From Glossina fuscipes (Eukaryota; Arthropoda; Insecta; Diptera; Glossinidae), in the NCBI RefSeq assembly GCF_014805625.2, contig NW_023998422.1, forward strand, positions 10,107,264-10,171,263: a DNA stretch of 64,000 nucleotides, read 5' to 3'. Shown here piece by piece: positions 29,078-41,859 of this stretch. Each line of letters opens with the position of its first letter. Position 1 is the first letter of the stretch. Both the position numbers and the translations under genes were made by a program. Below the pieces are notes generated by a model that saw nothing but the letters and a program-made list of their open reading frames with translations, made no database searches and was not told where the DNA came from.

Positions 29078-29150
29078 TTCTTACCGTTTCAGAAGCTATT
29101 TCTGAATCCATCTAAGCTTGTCTGTCTGTCCGTCCGCTTTGTTTCTCGCG
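29078..29150 (+). repeat. family B 5' fragment facing copy B2
   Basis: Has 'gaagctatttctgaatccat', 'ctaagcttgtctgtctg' and 'tccgtccgc' in plus orientation, immediately after inverted copy B2, so the GACGGAC blocks of the two face each other. Only the 5' part of the repeat is recognisable. Confidence 0.5.
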
Positions 29151-30920
29151 TTCATTTTCTGTTATAATAAAAAGTGGGTCTGTCTGAAGCCATGCTTGTG
29201 TGTTGCGTACACCCGTGCACACTTAGTATATCCTTATATTGCAAGTAGTACAGAGCACAAAATTGAAAAAAGCATTTAGCACATTTCTTATCTTCTAAGC
29301 CAGGAAAAAATGTCGCCTCTTTGTAGATAAAATCTGCAATAATCCCAACGAGGAGGAAGTTATGCTCATTGTTATCGTCACTTGTCGGCCTGTAGTGAAA
29401 CAATGTTATGCAGTTGACGAAAGTTAATGGCGACACAAGTACCGAGACCTAACATAATCCATCTATCCGTAAATGTTTTAATGTAAATTTAGGATCAACT
29501 CCTTGACCTACTCGCGAGTTCTCGATAGTGATCGCGAAAGCAACGAAAGCAATTACCAAATAATAAACAATGTCTTGGCGCCACTAAAGTTTTTAAGAAT
29601 CAACGAACAGAAATGATTTAATATTGAAAAGCCTTTCAATCTTGTTTCAATAAAATTTTGGTTAGGCAAACTGTGATTTTACTTGTATGGCAGCACATCT
29701 CAGAACCAAATGCCATTTCTACAGCATTTGCAAAATACCAAAAACGTAAACTAAATTGTCTAACGGGACATTTTTAAAATATAATCATAGAGCCTTGTTA
29801 CATGCATTTTACGTGTACTGCAAGTGAGAGCAGGGATTGGGGATTTAAAAGCCATTGTGTCACGACCCATGAATGTGTTCTAAATTAAAAGGCGAAGGGA
29901 CAATTTCTTGAAGTGGAAGTTTGGTTAATTACTAGATCGGCAGGACTCTGACGAGTGTGACATTGAACTTAAAGATACTAGATAAGAAAGTAGATATCCT
30001 TAGATAATATAAATTCATTTTTAATGATTTAATGCAGCAAAACTCGTCTCTTCTTTTTCTTCTGAGATCCAGCCGTTATATAGAATTTTCCACCGCAACT
30101 CGTCAATTTAATGGGTAATTGTTGTGAATCTTCACAGTCGCAAAAATGAAGATATGAGACTGATATCTTGCACAAGCCTGTCTTTATCGATTAGGAAAAT
30201 GAAGTTAAAAAATAGATGTGATCTGTTCACCTATAGGCTCGCAATGTAGGGGAATCTAAGACAACCTCGGAAAGCGACAACGATGTTTCAAATTTCCGGC
30301 TATAACTTTCGATGTGTCTCTGAAAAACAGCTTCCAATATTTTCACCGGCCATGACCAAAATTGAACGACACAGTCCTAATTCCGACGCAGAAGAAACTG
30401 ATTTGTTAAGCGTCCTGAAGATGAAGCAAATGGTAGCTGACATTTCTTAATGAATCGTCTTGACGATGTCGTTACTCACCCCAAATCTTCAGGTATTGCT
30501 CCCTATTCCGTATAGTTTCCCATTTCTTTAGTTCAAACGAATACTAAAAGAACAACATTTTCAAGGAATTGATAAATAAAGAAGCAATCATAGATGAAAC
30601 GCAAGGAAACGCCAAATGACCATTGTGGAAGCAATTTCGTGAGAATTATGATTAACCTGCATTTACCCTATGGTATTTACTACTCTATAAGGCAGAAGTC
30701 AGGTCCCCGCTCTTAAAGTTGTTTATGAATTAATGATATCAACCATTATTTGCCAAAAAGCTCTCTCTTCTTCTCTGCGATTAGTTACCTGATGATGACG
30801 ATATTTCGTGCGTATACTTTTTTTTAGTTTACTAATGATATGTCGCAAGAATTGACTTTTAAAACTCATGGCCGTTTGAATCCAAATTTTCGCTTTGCAA
30901 TGTTTGCTTACATTGTCATC

Positions 30921-31280
30921 AAGTAAAAACGTCATGAAAGTCGCGACCCCACTTTAAATAGTCTACATCGCTTGGCTTTATACAATTATCCGCATGACGA
31001 CTTTTCAGAATCAAGCGCTGTATGGGAAGTGATCGATCCGAACCATTTTCAATAATATGCCATCTTGATTCGAAACATTTCGATGTATCAAATGGTATTA
31101 GAACATCTCAAAAATTGCAATCTGTAGGTTGAACAGAACATAAGCCGAACAGATGGACGGACAGGCTTCGATTCCGAATTACTTGCCATATAATAAATTG
31201 TATGGCTATCATAAGTCTTTCGTGGTATCGTATATATCCGCGCAATGTTTATACACGCAAATGGCGTAGGGTATTAAAAA
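30921..31280 (-). repeat. dispersed repeat family B, copy B3 (inverted, near full length)
   Basis: Starts 'aagtaaaaacgtcatgaaag', then 'actttaaatagtctac', 'acaattatccgcatgacgac', 'ttttcagaatcaagc' and later 'gatggacggacaggcttc', ending near 'gcgtagggtatta'. At about 360 bp this is the best guide to the element's full length in the window. Confidence 0.6.
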
Positions 31281-31909
31281 TTTATATAAAGGAAAGAAGC
31301 TTAGATTATGGTCAAGGAAATCATGCGTATTCTATTCTTATTCTTATTCAACCGTTTTAGTTGAAGAAAGCTATGTTACATAACGAAATTGATTTTTCGC
31401 AAAACCATATGTCAAATTTTTTAACTATTTTCACGTGCTCCACGCTTTTCTAGCATTTATTTATGTATCGTACCTTCTTAGGTTAATTATGTTAACATGA
31501 TCTAATCGATCAGAAATTTTATCTTAAACCTACTTATCTCTTGCTTATCTCCTCCTCTTTATCTCTCTATCTCTCTCTCTCTCTCACACACACACTCTCT
31601 CTATCACCTTTACCGAAGTTCGACTTGGCCCACTTTTGGCGTAAACAATTCAATCATTTCAAGTCAGTTTCTTCTTTTCGTGTATGATTTTCATACATAT
31701 ATATATATATATATTTAGTTAATTTCTTAAAAGCTTTTAAATGTACAAATGCCCACATATTATATCATTTATTAAGCATACGTTCACTCATTGCGGACCT
31801 TTATTGAATACGAGCAGTCATTGGAAACAAGTAATAATTTATTAGAGAGGGAGCAGCAGCTCCCTTCAAACTTTTGATTGAAATCCTGTGTGTATTTTTC
31901 TGTCTCGTA

Positions 31910-31950
31910 TGTGTGTGTGTGTGTGTGTGTGTGCGTGTGTATGTGTGCGT
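31910..31950. repeat. (GT)n microsatellite, interrupted
   Basis: About 12 pure GT units followed by GTGCGTGTGTATGTGTGCG variants. Confidence 0.9.
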
Positions 31951-32310
31951 TTCCTTCACCCAAGGGATTTAACATTATGTTCAATATTGGTTTTTCTTGC
32001 ATGTTTTGGCGCTTCACGTAACCGCACTATGTGTATGAAATGCGCACATACATACCTACCCGATTTGTTCGCATTCATATAACAAAAATATTTTCTCATT
32101 TCATTTTAAAGCAAATTTTTTCTTTTTTTTTTTTTTTTCTCTTTTTTTACTGGTTTGGTTTTATGGATTTTTTTATTCATTCGTTTCTACTTTGCTGTGC
32201 TGCTGGGCTATTGCTGTGCTTTTGTTGTTAAGTTTACTTATGATTTCTGTTAAAGTTACGCTTTAAAAAAAATTTTCCGTTTTCCTTTAGCATATACATA
32301 AATATGTAGA

Positions 32311-32339
<29 letters not shown>
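32311..32339. repeat. (TG)n microsatellite
   Basis: About 14 pure TG units, 0.4 kb from the previous GT repeat. Confidence 0.9.
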
Positions 32340-32341
<2 letters not shown>

Positions 32342-33439
32342 AAAGATGTCAAAACCTCGCCCACATAGCTGCTCTAGTTTTGCTTATATTGTTTATTATA
32401 TGTTTATATACAATTTTTCTCTTCTTTTGTTTAATTCCGATTTTTTTTTTTTCCGTTGTCAGTGATTATTTTTCATTAATGACTTTTGCACTTAATTTGT
32501 AATAAACATTAGATGAGATATACAATTTAATTGCGTATGGAATATGCTGGAGGTGTGAATGGATTCGTGATAACCTTACAGATGACTTTTGAATGTTGTC
32601 ACCATACAGCGTACATGTAGACCGAGAGTCTACAATGCAATCGTTAAGCGATAAGAGAACTCAAATATGAAAATCGAAAAAGTTTTTTGATTTCATTAAC
32701 ATATGGCATTCATAACTTTACTTTTTTGCGTATATTAATTCAATGGCTATTTATATTCAATCTCCACAAAAGTCTAATGTTTTAATATATCTTCGTGGAC
32801 ATCTGTTTTCTACACATGCTTTCCAAATGCATGGACATCTTCGAAGGCATCGAAGAAATGCTATAAAACTGTAAACTAATGGCGCTCAGTTCGTTAGATC
32901 GCCTTCGCGACCTAGGTGCTCACTACTCGTGTCCATTTATTTTTCTATTAGAGAATCCCTCTTAACTAACGGATGAAATTCATGTTTTAAAGAATTCCTC
33001 GTCTACAATTCTTAGCCAATAAATAGCCAATATCCAAACTCGAAAAGACTTTTTCATTGTGTATTCTCTCTTAAGATCTTCAAGCTTCTGAGCTCTAGTT
33101 GAGACAGTTGTTTTTGTATTATTTTCTACAGACATTCGAATGACAAAGACAATGAGAACATGTGTTTTAATCGTGCATTTTAGAATACATTGAATGGAAA
33201 ATGTCATTAGAACAAGTTTACAAGGCAAGTAAAACAACAAATATGACAAATTATCAGCTCCCTTATCAGCAAAGATAACTAACTACTACGAAACTGGCAA
33301 TGTACTAGAAAGCGCACACATTGTGACAAAAACTCGCATATTTGAAACTTTCAGAAGACGTAGGGCGATAAACTAGTTTTACCAACGATATGACAGCTTA
33401 TACATTTGCTACTTAAATTGGCTGGTATGTTAATGTCCT

Positions 33440-34200
33440 TTGTTTAGTTAAGACCCAAGACAACTGTTTAATCATTAACTCAATCCGTAATCAAACGCTT
33501 AGCCAGCCGCATCAGGACCGCATAGGCCGTAGCATACATTAGTTTGACGAACAATCTATTCAACCCAATTATAATATGCTAACAACTTAGTTAGTTGATT
33601 AGTTCGATTCGAAAATCTATCTTAATCGGCAGTTTAATCCCCTTTATCCGTGGGAGTGTTATTGGCCGCTTTGGTAACTTTGCCGATTTAGTTATCGGCT
33701 CAGTCAGTACTTAAGAACTTGTCAGCTCATTTAGCAACTTAAGCAAGTTCTTTTACCGCGCAACTATTCAGTGGCAACCTCGCCAATCCATTCAGACTAA
33801 AGCTGCCCAATCAGGCAGCCTAACTAGGTCGATTGGAATCAACTCCTAGTTAGCAACTGTTGCTGCTTGGAGTTAATCTAATCGATCTGGTTGGAACGAC
33901 CTGACTAGAACAGCTCTATGTAACTGCTTTGGCCATAGACAAATCGAACTCGGCTGATCGGAGCCAGTTCAACAATAGTCAGCGTAACTAGGTCGAGTGT
34001 CGTCAATTTAACCAGCCTGACTAGGGTTCGTCGATCTTAATTAAGTAGAGTTCGACAATTAGTGTAACTGAGCCAGTGTGATAATCGGAATAGAATCAAT
34101 CTAATCAACCCTACCTAGAGTCACTCTAACCGACACACCAACTCATCGCCGACAGTTGGCGAAGTCAGCAGACAAGCAAATCTTTTCAACAAGGCAAACA
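33440..34200. repeat. degenerate repeat domain with 'taactaggtcga' core
   Basis: Related blocks recur without fixed spacing: 'gcctaactaggtcgattgg', 'gcgtaactaggtcgagtgt', 'gcctgactagggttcgtcga', 'gacctgactagaacagc', 'ccctacctagagtcactc', with intervening 'aatctaatcgatc' and 'aatctaatcaacc'. Composition is more balanced than in the flanks. It looks like a strongly diverged minisatellite or a decayed element, non-coding. Confidence 0.45.
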
Positions 34201-35441
34201 AAAAAATTTCAATTTTATCAGCCCCTTTTGTGTACTTAGTCAGCTCGTCCTGAACCTAAAGACCTATATCATCAACATACACGCTGACCATATGAATGTA
34301 TAGAAATACAAAGTTTGCATTTTTAAAGAAGTGAAAGTGTGTTTCAAGATCGATTTAACGGATTCATATTTGCGACTACGTTATACAGCCTATATCTTCG
34401 GCTAGAAACGTTTAAGAAACCCTGCACTTCAACCGTGTGTATGCCCTTAATAACTAAAAACCGCAATAATAAATTTCATAACGGTTTTCTCAATACTTGC
34501 TAACCTACAAAACAAATATCGATACAATATTTAGCATATTTAGCAAAGCTCTCATAGCATTTAAGACCAAAAATTATCCCGATCGTTCAACAATCACACA
34601 TTTCGAAATCTATCAAAAAAAAGCAAATGTCATTTTTCTATTGAATTTTGATAGATGATTATTTGCATGAGAGCCTTTTAAGTCCCGTTCTGCCTGCGAT
34701 CTCATACGATAGGTGAAAAATAATTCGTCTTAAAGCTTTCGTTTAAATCTCTTTAAATTTTTCAGGTCTCTTGGCAATTACAAGAAAATATAAAAATAAA
34801 GGTGAAGTAATTATTGTTAAAAAGAAAAATGAAATTTCTTCCTCTCTCTCTCTTAAAGGGTATAAAGAAAATTCCAATCCAACCAAAGCCATAAATATGT
34901 TACATAAAAACAATGAAATATAAAAGAAAAAAAAAAAAGAAGAAAATAGTGATAGACAAGAGCAACCTACCTATCTACAGAGAAACACATAAATAACTAA
35001 ATTCATCTAAATAATATTAAGCCTTGAAGAAATTAATTTGCATTCAATTCATTCCGCTTCTTCTTTCACTTCGTAACCGCAAATAGTTGCGATTATAGAA
35101 TATTGTTTGTGTTTATTATTTGGCTCAATATTTTTTAGATAACTTAACATTAATATCTCTTGAGTATATGCGCGCTTGTTATGTGTTATAGTTTTATTAT
35201 TGCATTTGGATTTTGGTTATGGGTTAGTGACTAACTAACTTACTGATGATAGAGGTGTAATGGTGTTAGTGTGTGCGTGTATAAGTGCATATGTGGTTGA
35301 TTGGTATAAATGTTGTTATTGTTATGGCTGTTGGGTGGATTGGTTGTCAATGGCTGGCTGCACCCATTCAAAGATAACAGCATTAACCGGTTTTCTTGTT
35401 GTCGTTTGCCGCAAGCGGTCTTAAGTTAAAACAAAAAAAAA

Positions 35442-35472
<31 letters not shown>

Positions 35473-35485
35473 AAAAGAGACAAAC

Positions 35486-35512
35486 AAAAAAAAAAAAAAA
35501 AAAAAAAAAAAA
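35486..35512. repeat. A27 homopolymer
   Basis: Twenty-seven A residues shortly after a TA-rich stretch (35442-35470), in zip intron 1. Confidence 0.9.
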
Positions 35513-35643
35513 GAAAAACAAAAAAGATGCAAGTGGTTTATTTTACTTCTTCTGTTTATAAGTTGTTTCTTTAACAAGACCAAACAGCAGCAGCACGAAT
35601 GTGGAAATATTCATAAATGCGCATAAGTATGCATGCTTGTTTG

Positions 35644-35653
35644 NNNNNNNNNN
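35644..35653. other. assembly gap (10 N)
   Basis: Ten unknown bases. The fixed size suggests a placeholder, so the true distance across this point within zip intron 1 is unknown. Confidence 0.98.
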
Positions 35654-35934
35654 ATCTTATGGGGATTACATGCAATATATCATCAAACAAGCAACAACAA
35701 CAACAATATGCAATAATAATCAATCAATGCAACAAAGATTTATATGCACATTTGTATCGAAAGTGCTAAACTAATAATTAAGAAAAATCAGTTTTTTTTT
35801 TTTTTTTTTTTTTCAATATTCCAACTAGTAATAGAGGAGCTTGTTGTCTTACGTCGAACCGTAATTACCTCACACCATTTGAACTTAGCTTTTTTGTTTA
35901 TAACATAGACCACCTGAGGTATAGTGATATGCTC

Positions 35935-36030
35935 AGTTCATACGGACGTATGCAACTTTTATTATATCGATCGATTTAGAATTATTTTCTTAATCGATTT
36001 AAGCTTGTCTGTCCGTCTTGTATTCAGCAT
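35935..36030 (+). repeat. family B 5' fragment
   Basis: Contains 'atcgatcgatttagaatta', 'cttaatcgatttaagcttg' and 'tctgtccgtcttg', matching the 5' part of copies at 40700 and 47900. The 3' blocks are absent. Confidence 0.5.
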
Positions 36031-37134
36031 TATGAAGCCAGAGGCACATACAAGACAAGAGATTCGTGAAAAGTTGAAAGAACATTGAGTAGGAACATCT
36101 AACTAATTCGTTTCAAAGTCATATCTTGTTCCACGGTATACACACATTAGATGGGCTGCAAAAGGAATGTGAAGGGTCAGGAGAAAGCCTTAATAAAACT
36201 TCGCTAAACATTCCTGAATAAAACGAACAGAAGCAGAAGAACTGATGTACTTCTATCGCCATACAGAGATATGACACATGTTGCCTGCGCTTATCATTAC
36301 TTGAGATGCGAAGGGGGCACAAAATGCAAGAAAAGGCTCATCATTGATTTAAAAACAATGTGGTTTCAATACAGCAAAGGGCCGGTTCAAATTCAAGTGA
36401 TTGCCACAACGAAGAGAAGGTTAATAATATGACGACCCTTCCTGCTCATCACCTTCTAGCTCATCCCAATTTCGCTGAGAGAAGTGAAAAGCTTTAGGAA
36501 AATAAAATTAACTTTAAACAAAAAGTTTATTTCCTTCGTAGGTCGAAAACTATTCAGCCTTCACTCATCCAACACCATAAGCCATTGCTTGCATATTTTC
36601 TGCCACTGCTTGCTATAAATTCCGCACTAAGCATAGCAGTAACCTTTTTATGCGAGCATTTAACGTCTTCTAAGCTTCGCGAAATACTTTACCAAGACAC
36701 TGTGTGTGCTCTTCTTAAGAAAATTACGTCATTACGTTACAGTTTGGTTAGATTTTTAAAGGTCTTTAAAATAGTTTACTAATAAAACCATAAAGTTAGT
36801 TTTTTTAATGAAAAGAAAACGCAAAGATAAACAAACACGTAAAAAAGTTATAATCTGCTGGATTAAAGCGAACCTTGGATACCATACAAGCAGTTGTATT
36901 TAATATAACTGTAACAAAAACACAAACTGTCGTTTGTGGGCGTGTTGAGTCAATGATTGGAACCTTCATTTACACATGCAAATATCAAAGTCCTAAGATA
37001 GACTCTAGAAGATGTAAATGCCTTGAAAAAGGGAATTTTTTAATTCTCTTTTTTTTTTTTAATTTTTCACATTTTTTCTTCTTATTCTTATTATTTGATC
37101 CAGATATCTTATTCTTCCATCGCTTGAAATAAAT

Positions 37135-37260
37135 TGCAAAAGAGAACGGACAGGCAGACAGACACGGCTAAATCGACTCAAAACGTTACGCTGGTGTAGA
37201 GACTTTACTCTATCTATGAAACGCGATTTTCCCCTTTTAGTCCTTAAATACAAAATTATA
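37135..37260 (+). repeat. INE-1/DINE-1-like repeat fragment
   Basis: 'gaacggacaggcagacagac' is followed by 'acggctaaatcgactcaaaa', which matches the INE-1 order (GGACGGACATGGCTAGATCGACTC in Drosophila as I recall). The downstream part is diverged. Confidence 0.5.
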
Positions 37261-38849
37261 TAAAAACAGTCGAGAGGGCGTGGCTAACTTTACTCATGTA
37301 TTCATTATTCAATTTCAAAGAGTACACCTACCTAGTGCACGGGAGCTAAGGCAAGACTCAATGTATTTTCTAAGCACACGACAAACTTAATTTATCTTTT
37401 GCCTTAAATATGTGATAAAGAAAAAGGCAAATAGTAATAAAAACAGTCTACTGAACATAGCACAAAAGTTAATTTACCGCATAATATAATTTATTGTTCA
37501 CCAGTAACTTTTCGAAGCACGCTGTAAAAAAGTGTTAGTTCTACTATTCTAGTTGATTGCACGTAAAAATTACCAACTTTTCTGTGACATACGGGAATTA
37601 TGTTAAATATATCGGAAAAGAAGGCTAGTAGAGGTTTATATCAAGAAAATTTTGATCGTGTTCTGTTATGATCAACAAATTAACGAACGCAATTATTCCC
37701 TTAATCACTATTAAAGGATGAAGATCCTCACAGATTTTTCCTTTCTTTATACCGAGTAATATAAGTGTAAGTCCACATGCGTAGGCAAATAGATAAGAAA
37801 AGCGACTCAAATGTGGTGGAGTTGACTGCTTAGAATGCTTTAGAATATGGGACATCCCCTGTGCAATTGGAAATATTAAAAGAAAGAGAAATGTCACATG
37901 ACATCTTATGTCGATTTAGTATGTCCGTCCTTCCCTCCGTATATCGCTTTGTTTATCCACCTAGCTATTGTTAATTGTTGGATCATGAATCATTTAAGGT
38001 CCCATAGCTGAGTTAAAAAGTGCATCTTAGCACTGCAGGATAGCTTTGAAATTATTCGCAAACTCCAAATAACAAAATTAAATACTAATTTGCAATCTTT
38101 AGCGGGTGTTGAGTGTAGACACTTCATAAAAAACATTTGCAAAGTCATTTAAAAAAAAACATAAAACTTACTCCCGATCAACTAACGGGAACGCCCACTT
38201 TCTTCGCTTAAATTAAAAAAACCGCTGGTTTAAAATGTAGTTCTCAAAATTTATTCAGTTTCGACTTTGCACTCCTTTGCCGAGTGGGATTCGACATCGC
38301 GTTTCTTGCAACTGTTCACCAAATTAATTTATTGATGATAAAGAAAATAATAATAAAGCTACCCACTTTACATATTCTAGTCTCAGTTTTTGATTAGAGC
38401 ACTTTTTATGCCTTCGCAGGTTAAGTGAGGACGGCACTGTAGGTGAAAAAACAGGTTAGAAGTGCAAAGGATTAAAAGTCTTTCCTGGAAAACCGCTAAA
38501 ATAACACTGTCAGTTGTACCTTCTTAGTTGAATGGTGCGCATTTCGGAAAAACAGGGGCTGGTTGGTTTATGGGACTATGAGGATAGCTATGGATTATGG
38601 CCTCACGGTAACGAGCAGAGAGTTTATATTTGTCGAAAAACTATGCATTTTTCTTACTAACTTTCTTCCTCGATGTTTCGATCATAAAATAGGCGTACCG
38701 CCATCAAATTAGAATCGAGTTTTCTCAGTAACGAGAATATGTATTTATTTCGACCTTAAATTCCTTATTAGATCCTACACCGTCTGTTGTATGCACGCAC
38801 GCATGCAGAATCCCGAAGCACTTGAGATAGATCGACCTATTCTCATAGC

Positions 38850-39070
38850 AGTCGATTCAAAATCATCTTATTTTGATGAAATTTGATACACCGACGTCTT
38901 GTAATCGTAGAACGAATGCTCTTGACCCTGCTTCGAGTCAGACTTCTCACGACAACGTCCCATATAACGCATTATTTTGAGACGTCGTTTTATGTATAAT
39001 TGTATTAAGTGAAGTATTGTAGGGTATTTAATGTAGAGTCGTGGTCCACTGTAATATTTTTACTTGTTTC
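38850..39070 (+). repeat. dispersed repeat family B, copy B4
   Basis: Carries 'cagtcgattcaaaatcatc', 'atataacgcattattttgag', 'aattgtattaagtgaagtat', 'gtagggtatttaatg' and 'tatttttacttgttt' in the family order. Confidence 0.65.
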
Positions 39071-39779
39071 TGCTTTCAGTAAAATGATCGATAGGACTCC
39101 TGGCTCTTAACTGTTCCAACAAGAATAGTAAAAATATTGTAAAAAAAAAAAAAACCCGCCTATAGAAAGTGGGAAACAAAAAGAAAGACAAGCAAACCTT
39201 GAAGCTTGAAAATACATGAATAATGATTGTCTATATAAACTTTTATTTATATCAGAAATTTATCTCAAAAACTTATGTATATAAATATGTTGAATATTGA
39301 AACAATTGCTTTATAAATGTGTTTCAATTTTTTTTTTTTGTTTTTTTTATATTTATATAAAAATTGTCTTACGGAAGCGAACACACAGTATTTCTTTATG
39401 CAAATATTTATATAAAGATCTGGTCCCATATGTAAATTTTTATTTTTAACTGTCTTTAGTATTGACACCCGCTAGCTAACCCAGAAAAAGAAGAATTGTT
39501 ATTCTATTTTGTGAACAAACACAGGAATAGAAAAAGAAATTGCAGAGTAAACCTTGTAACGTAAATTTAGTTAACGTGTATAGAATAGATCACTCAATAA
39601 GTTTGTAAAATGGCCGAGATACAGATATAGAATAGGCATTGACGAATCCATATGACTTTTAATGAATTTGCTCCTAAAACGGGATTCCGATTATCCATTG
39701 TTTCTCACGAAGAAACGCAGCGCCGCTAAAACAACGGAGACATATGGTCTTTGTTCGGGAGTTCTACGCAAAGGTGAGG

Positions 39780-39810
39780 CTCTCTCTGTCTCTCTCTCTC
39801 TCTCTCCCTC
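39780..39810. repeat. (CT)n microsatellite
   Basis: Slightly interrupted CT repeat of about 30 nt. Confidence 0.85.
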
Positions 39811-40699
39811 TTTGCTCTACTCTCCTGCCACTTTTTGTTCAGATCTTCAAAAGTACGCTGTTACATAGAATGCCATTGAAAAAGGAAAACCTAGTCTTTC
39901 CTCGTCCTGATCATTACAAGTGGTGCGATCGATTTTGTATTCGCAGTTGAAGTTGAAAAATATCCATTATACCTTATGTTCCATAAACACCAAGCGATTA
40001 GGTAACAAAATACCTTCAAATTTCAACGGTTTGAGCTGAGGGATTTCTAATTGAATATTCGGCCTAAGCGAGCGTAACTTTTCTCCCTAAGTGTTGTTTC
40101 TTTCCGATTATCTTATAACTACGGAGATATAAAATTTGTTTATTCAAAGAACATTAAGATTTCTTCGCAACTTTGCGGTGTCATCTGGTTAATAAGCTTT
40201 GCTAAAAAAAAAAAAAAAACAAACAAAAATGAGAAAAATGTTACTGTTTTTCGCTGAAGAAGCATATTGCGCCCGAAAGCAGCGATAAAAAGTAAATCAA
40301 GGCAAATGTGTGTGTGCTCTTTTTTTTTTTTTCAAAATATTCCAAGAAATATATTGAAATGATATTAAAGTAGACGATATAACATTTTTTTCGCATATGT
40401 TGAGCGTTGAAAGGGATTGAAATCTCAATTAATCAGGCAATAGTGTATCAGCAAACCACAATAGAACATCAAAAATGTGTCATTCAGAAGCCCTGATTGT
40501 AATGGTACAAAAACTTCGCACTCCATGGGTTAAGAAAATCGTTTCGATTTTTAACCTGCTTTTAGAACTCCTTAGCTGGTTCGTATAGTAAAAACTTTTT
40601 TCACAAATTTTTCTAAACGTTGTGTCATTCGATTTTTCTGTAGATTTTCAATTATTGTATGGTTATCTACCTAATCTCAGTTCATTGCGGTTTTTATGC

Positions 40700-41012
40700 C
40701 GCTCAGCGAGATTTGAAGAGGGGCTTTGTCTTGTTGCATCCCAATCGATTGAGAATCATTTTCTGAATCGCCTTGAGTTTGTTTGTTTTGTTTTTTTTTT
40801 TGTATTCAAGTTTTGAAATACTTTCATGAAATTTGGTATACTCAAGTATTTTACCGATGACCGCTATTGAATACAATCCGAATAGTACCACTTTTTCAAC
40901 CACTTTCCATATAAATGCTTGTTTTGAAAAGTCGTTATATGAATGACTGCCGGGTGTTGTAGAGTATTTAATGGTGCGTCGAGGTCCGCTGCATTGTTTT
41001 TACTTATTATTA
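40700..41012 (+). repeat. dispersed repeat family B, copy B5
   Basis: Full block order is visible: 'cccaatcgattgagaatcat', 'gccttgagtttgtttg', 'atgaaatttggtatactcaa', 'cttgttttgaaaagtcgtta', 'gtagagtatttaatggtgcg', 'tcgaggtccgctgcat' and 'tttttactt'. It ends 0.7 kb from zip exon 1. Confidence 0.65.
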
Positions 41013-41707
41013 AATTCGTAAATGCTACAAACGCGTAATAGGTAGCAAGGGTCAATAAAAAGTTTCAATGAAAAAAGAAAAAACGTTATGTCCATCTGAA
41101 GGTAGAAATCCATGCCTCGCCCCGAAGCATAGTTTATAAGCATGAATTCTTCGTCCGATACTTTTGCGAAAAATTATCTACGGGATGCAAGATATTTCAA
41201 CTTTTCCATACAATGATTTTAAAATAGAATGAATTCGACTTATGCCTCTATTTGTTTTGGACAAATTATCTTTTAAAAAAATGTTCCTATACAAACCAAG
41301 ACATTTTATAATCAGAATAAAAGAACGTTTTGTGCAGTTTATGTTGGAAAAATTACTAAACGGAAATTAATTGCAAATACGAGGAAAAAGAAGTGATAAA
41401 AAAGAAATTATCTTTTTAAAGTTTTATGTGCGTACTTAAAGGGAAACTTATTTCTTCATGAGTCATTGGAATGCCAGTTAAACTATATCAGCGACGAATA
41501 AGAAAATATTCATAAATATTTATGAACATCCTTTATCGGACCTTAAGCAATTAGTCATAACTACGGCTAACGGAAACAGTTACCGAACATTTGCTTTTTT
41601 TCTTTCCCTATTTCTCTTAATTTTTTTTGGCAAAGCCAATATCACTGAGAACTAGTTCTTGTGGTCTTAAGTTTTGAGGGTGGGTTTTTCAAAAAATGCG
41701 CACTTAC

Positions 41708-41839
41708 CTGATTTTCATGTGGCACCCAAACTAAACGTTTCTGAGTCCATTCAGCTTGAGTAGCCGGATCATTGAATTGATTACGTTCCACCGATAAATA
41801 TTTTAAATCGGGATCGTTGCGGTCTAATTCTTCGGCCAT
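41708..41839 (-). CDS. zip: zipper (non-muscle myosin II heavy chain), first coding exon
   Basis: Contains the start codon and residues 1-44, beginning M-A-E-E-L-D-R-N-D-P and ending W-V-P-H-E-N-Q. Non-muscle myosin II forms bipolar filaments that pull on actin in cytokinesis, dorsal closure and cell-shape change. The segment is the N-terminal part of the SH3-like barrel and matches Drosophila Zip nearly residue for residue (LKYLSVERNQF, QAEWTQKRLVWVPHENQ), unlike muscle myosin. The start is preceded by AAAAAA, a good fly context. The donor is ATCAG|GTAAGT and the exon leaves in phase 0 to join exon 2 (G-F-V). A possible acceptor lies just upstream on the minus strand (ctaactaattaag...tctcag|AGAAA, exon start 41859), consistent with a separate non-coding 5' exon. 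The remaining ~90% of the protein is outside the window. Confidence 0.97.
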
Positions 41840-41859
41840 TTTTTTATAAAATAATTTCT

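Larger units (their letters stand above)
25308..41707 (-). other. zip: zip intron 1 (first coding intron, about 16.4 kb)
   Basis: Bounded by GTAAGT after exon 1 and TTTTAG before exon 2, phase 0. It is dense in dispersed repeats (25870, 28838, 30921, 35935, 37135, 38850, 40700), has GT, TA and CT microsatellites, a degenerate repeat domain at 33.4-34.2 kb and a 10-N gap. Long unique-looking stretches (26.1-27.2, 29.4-30.9 and 36.1-36.9 kb) show no gene. First introns often carry enhancers, but none can be named from sequence alone. Confidence 0.85.
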
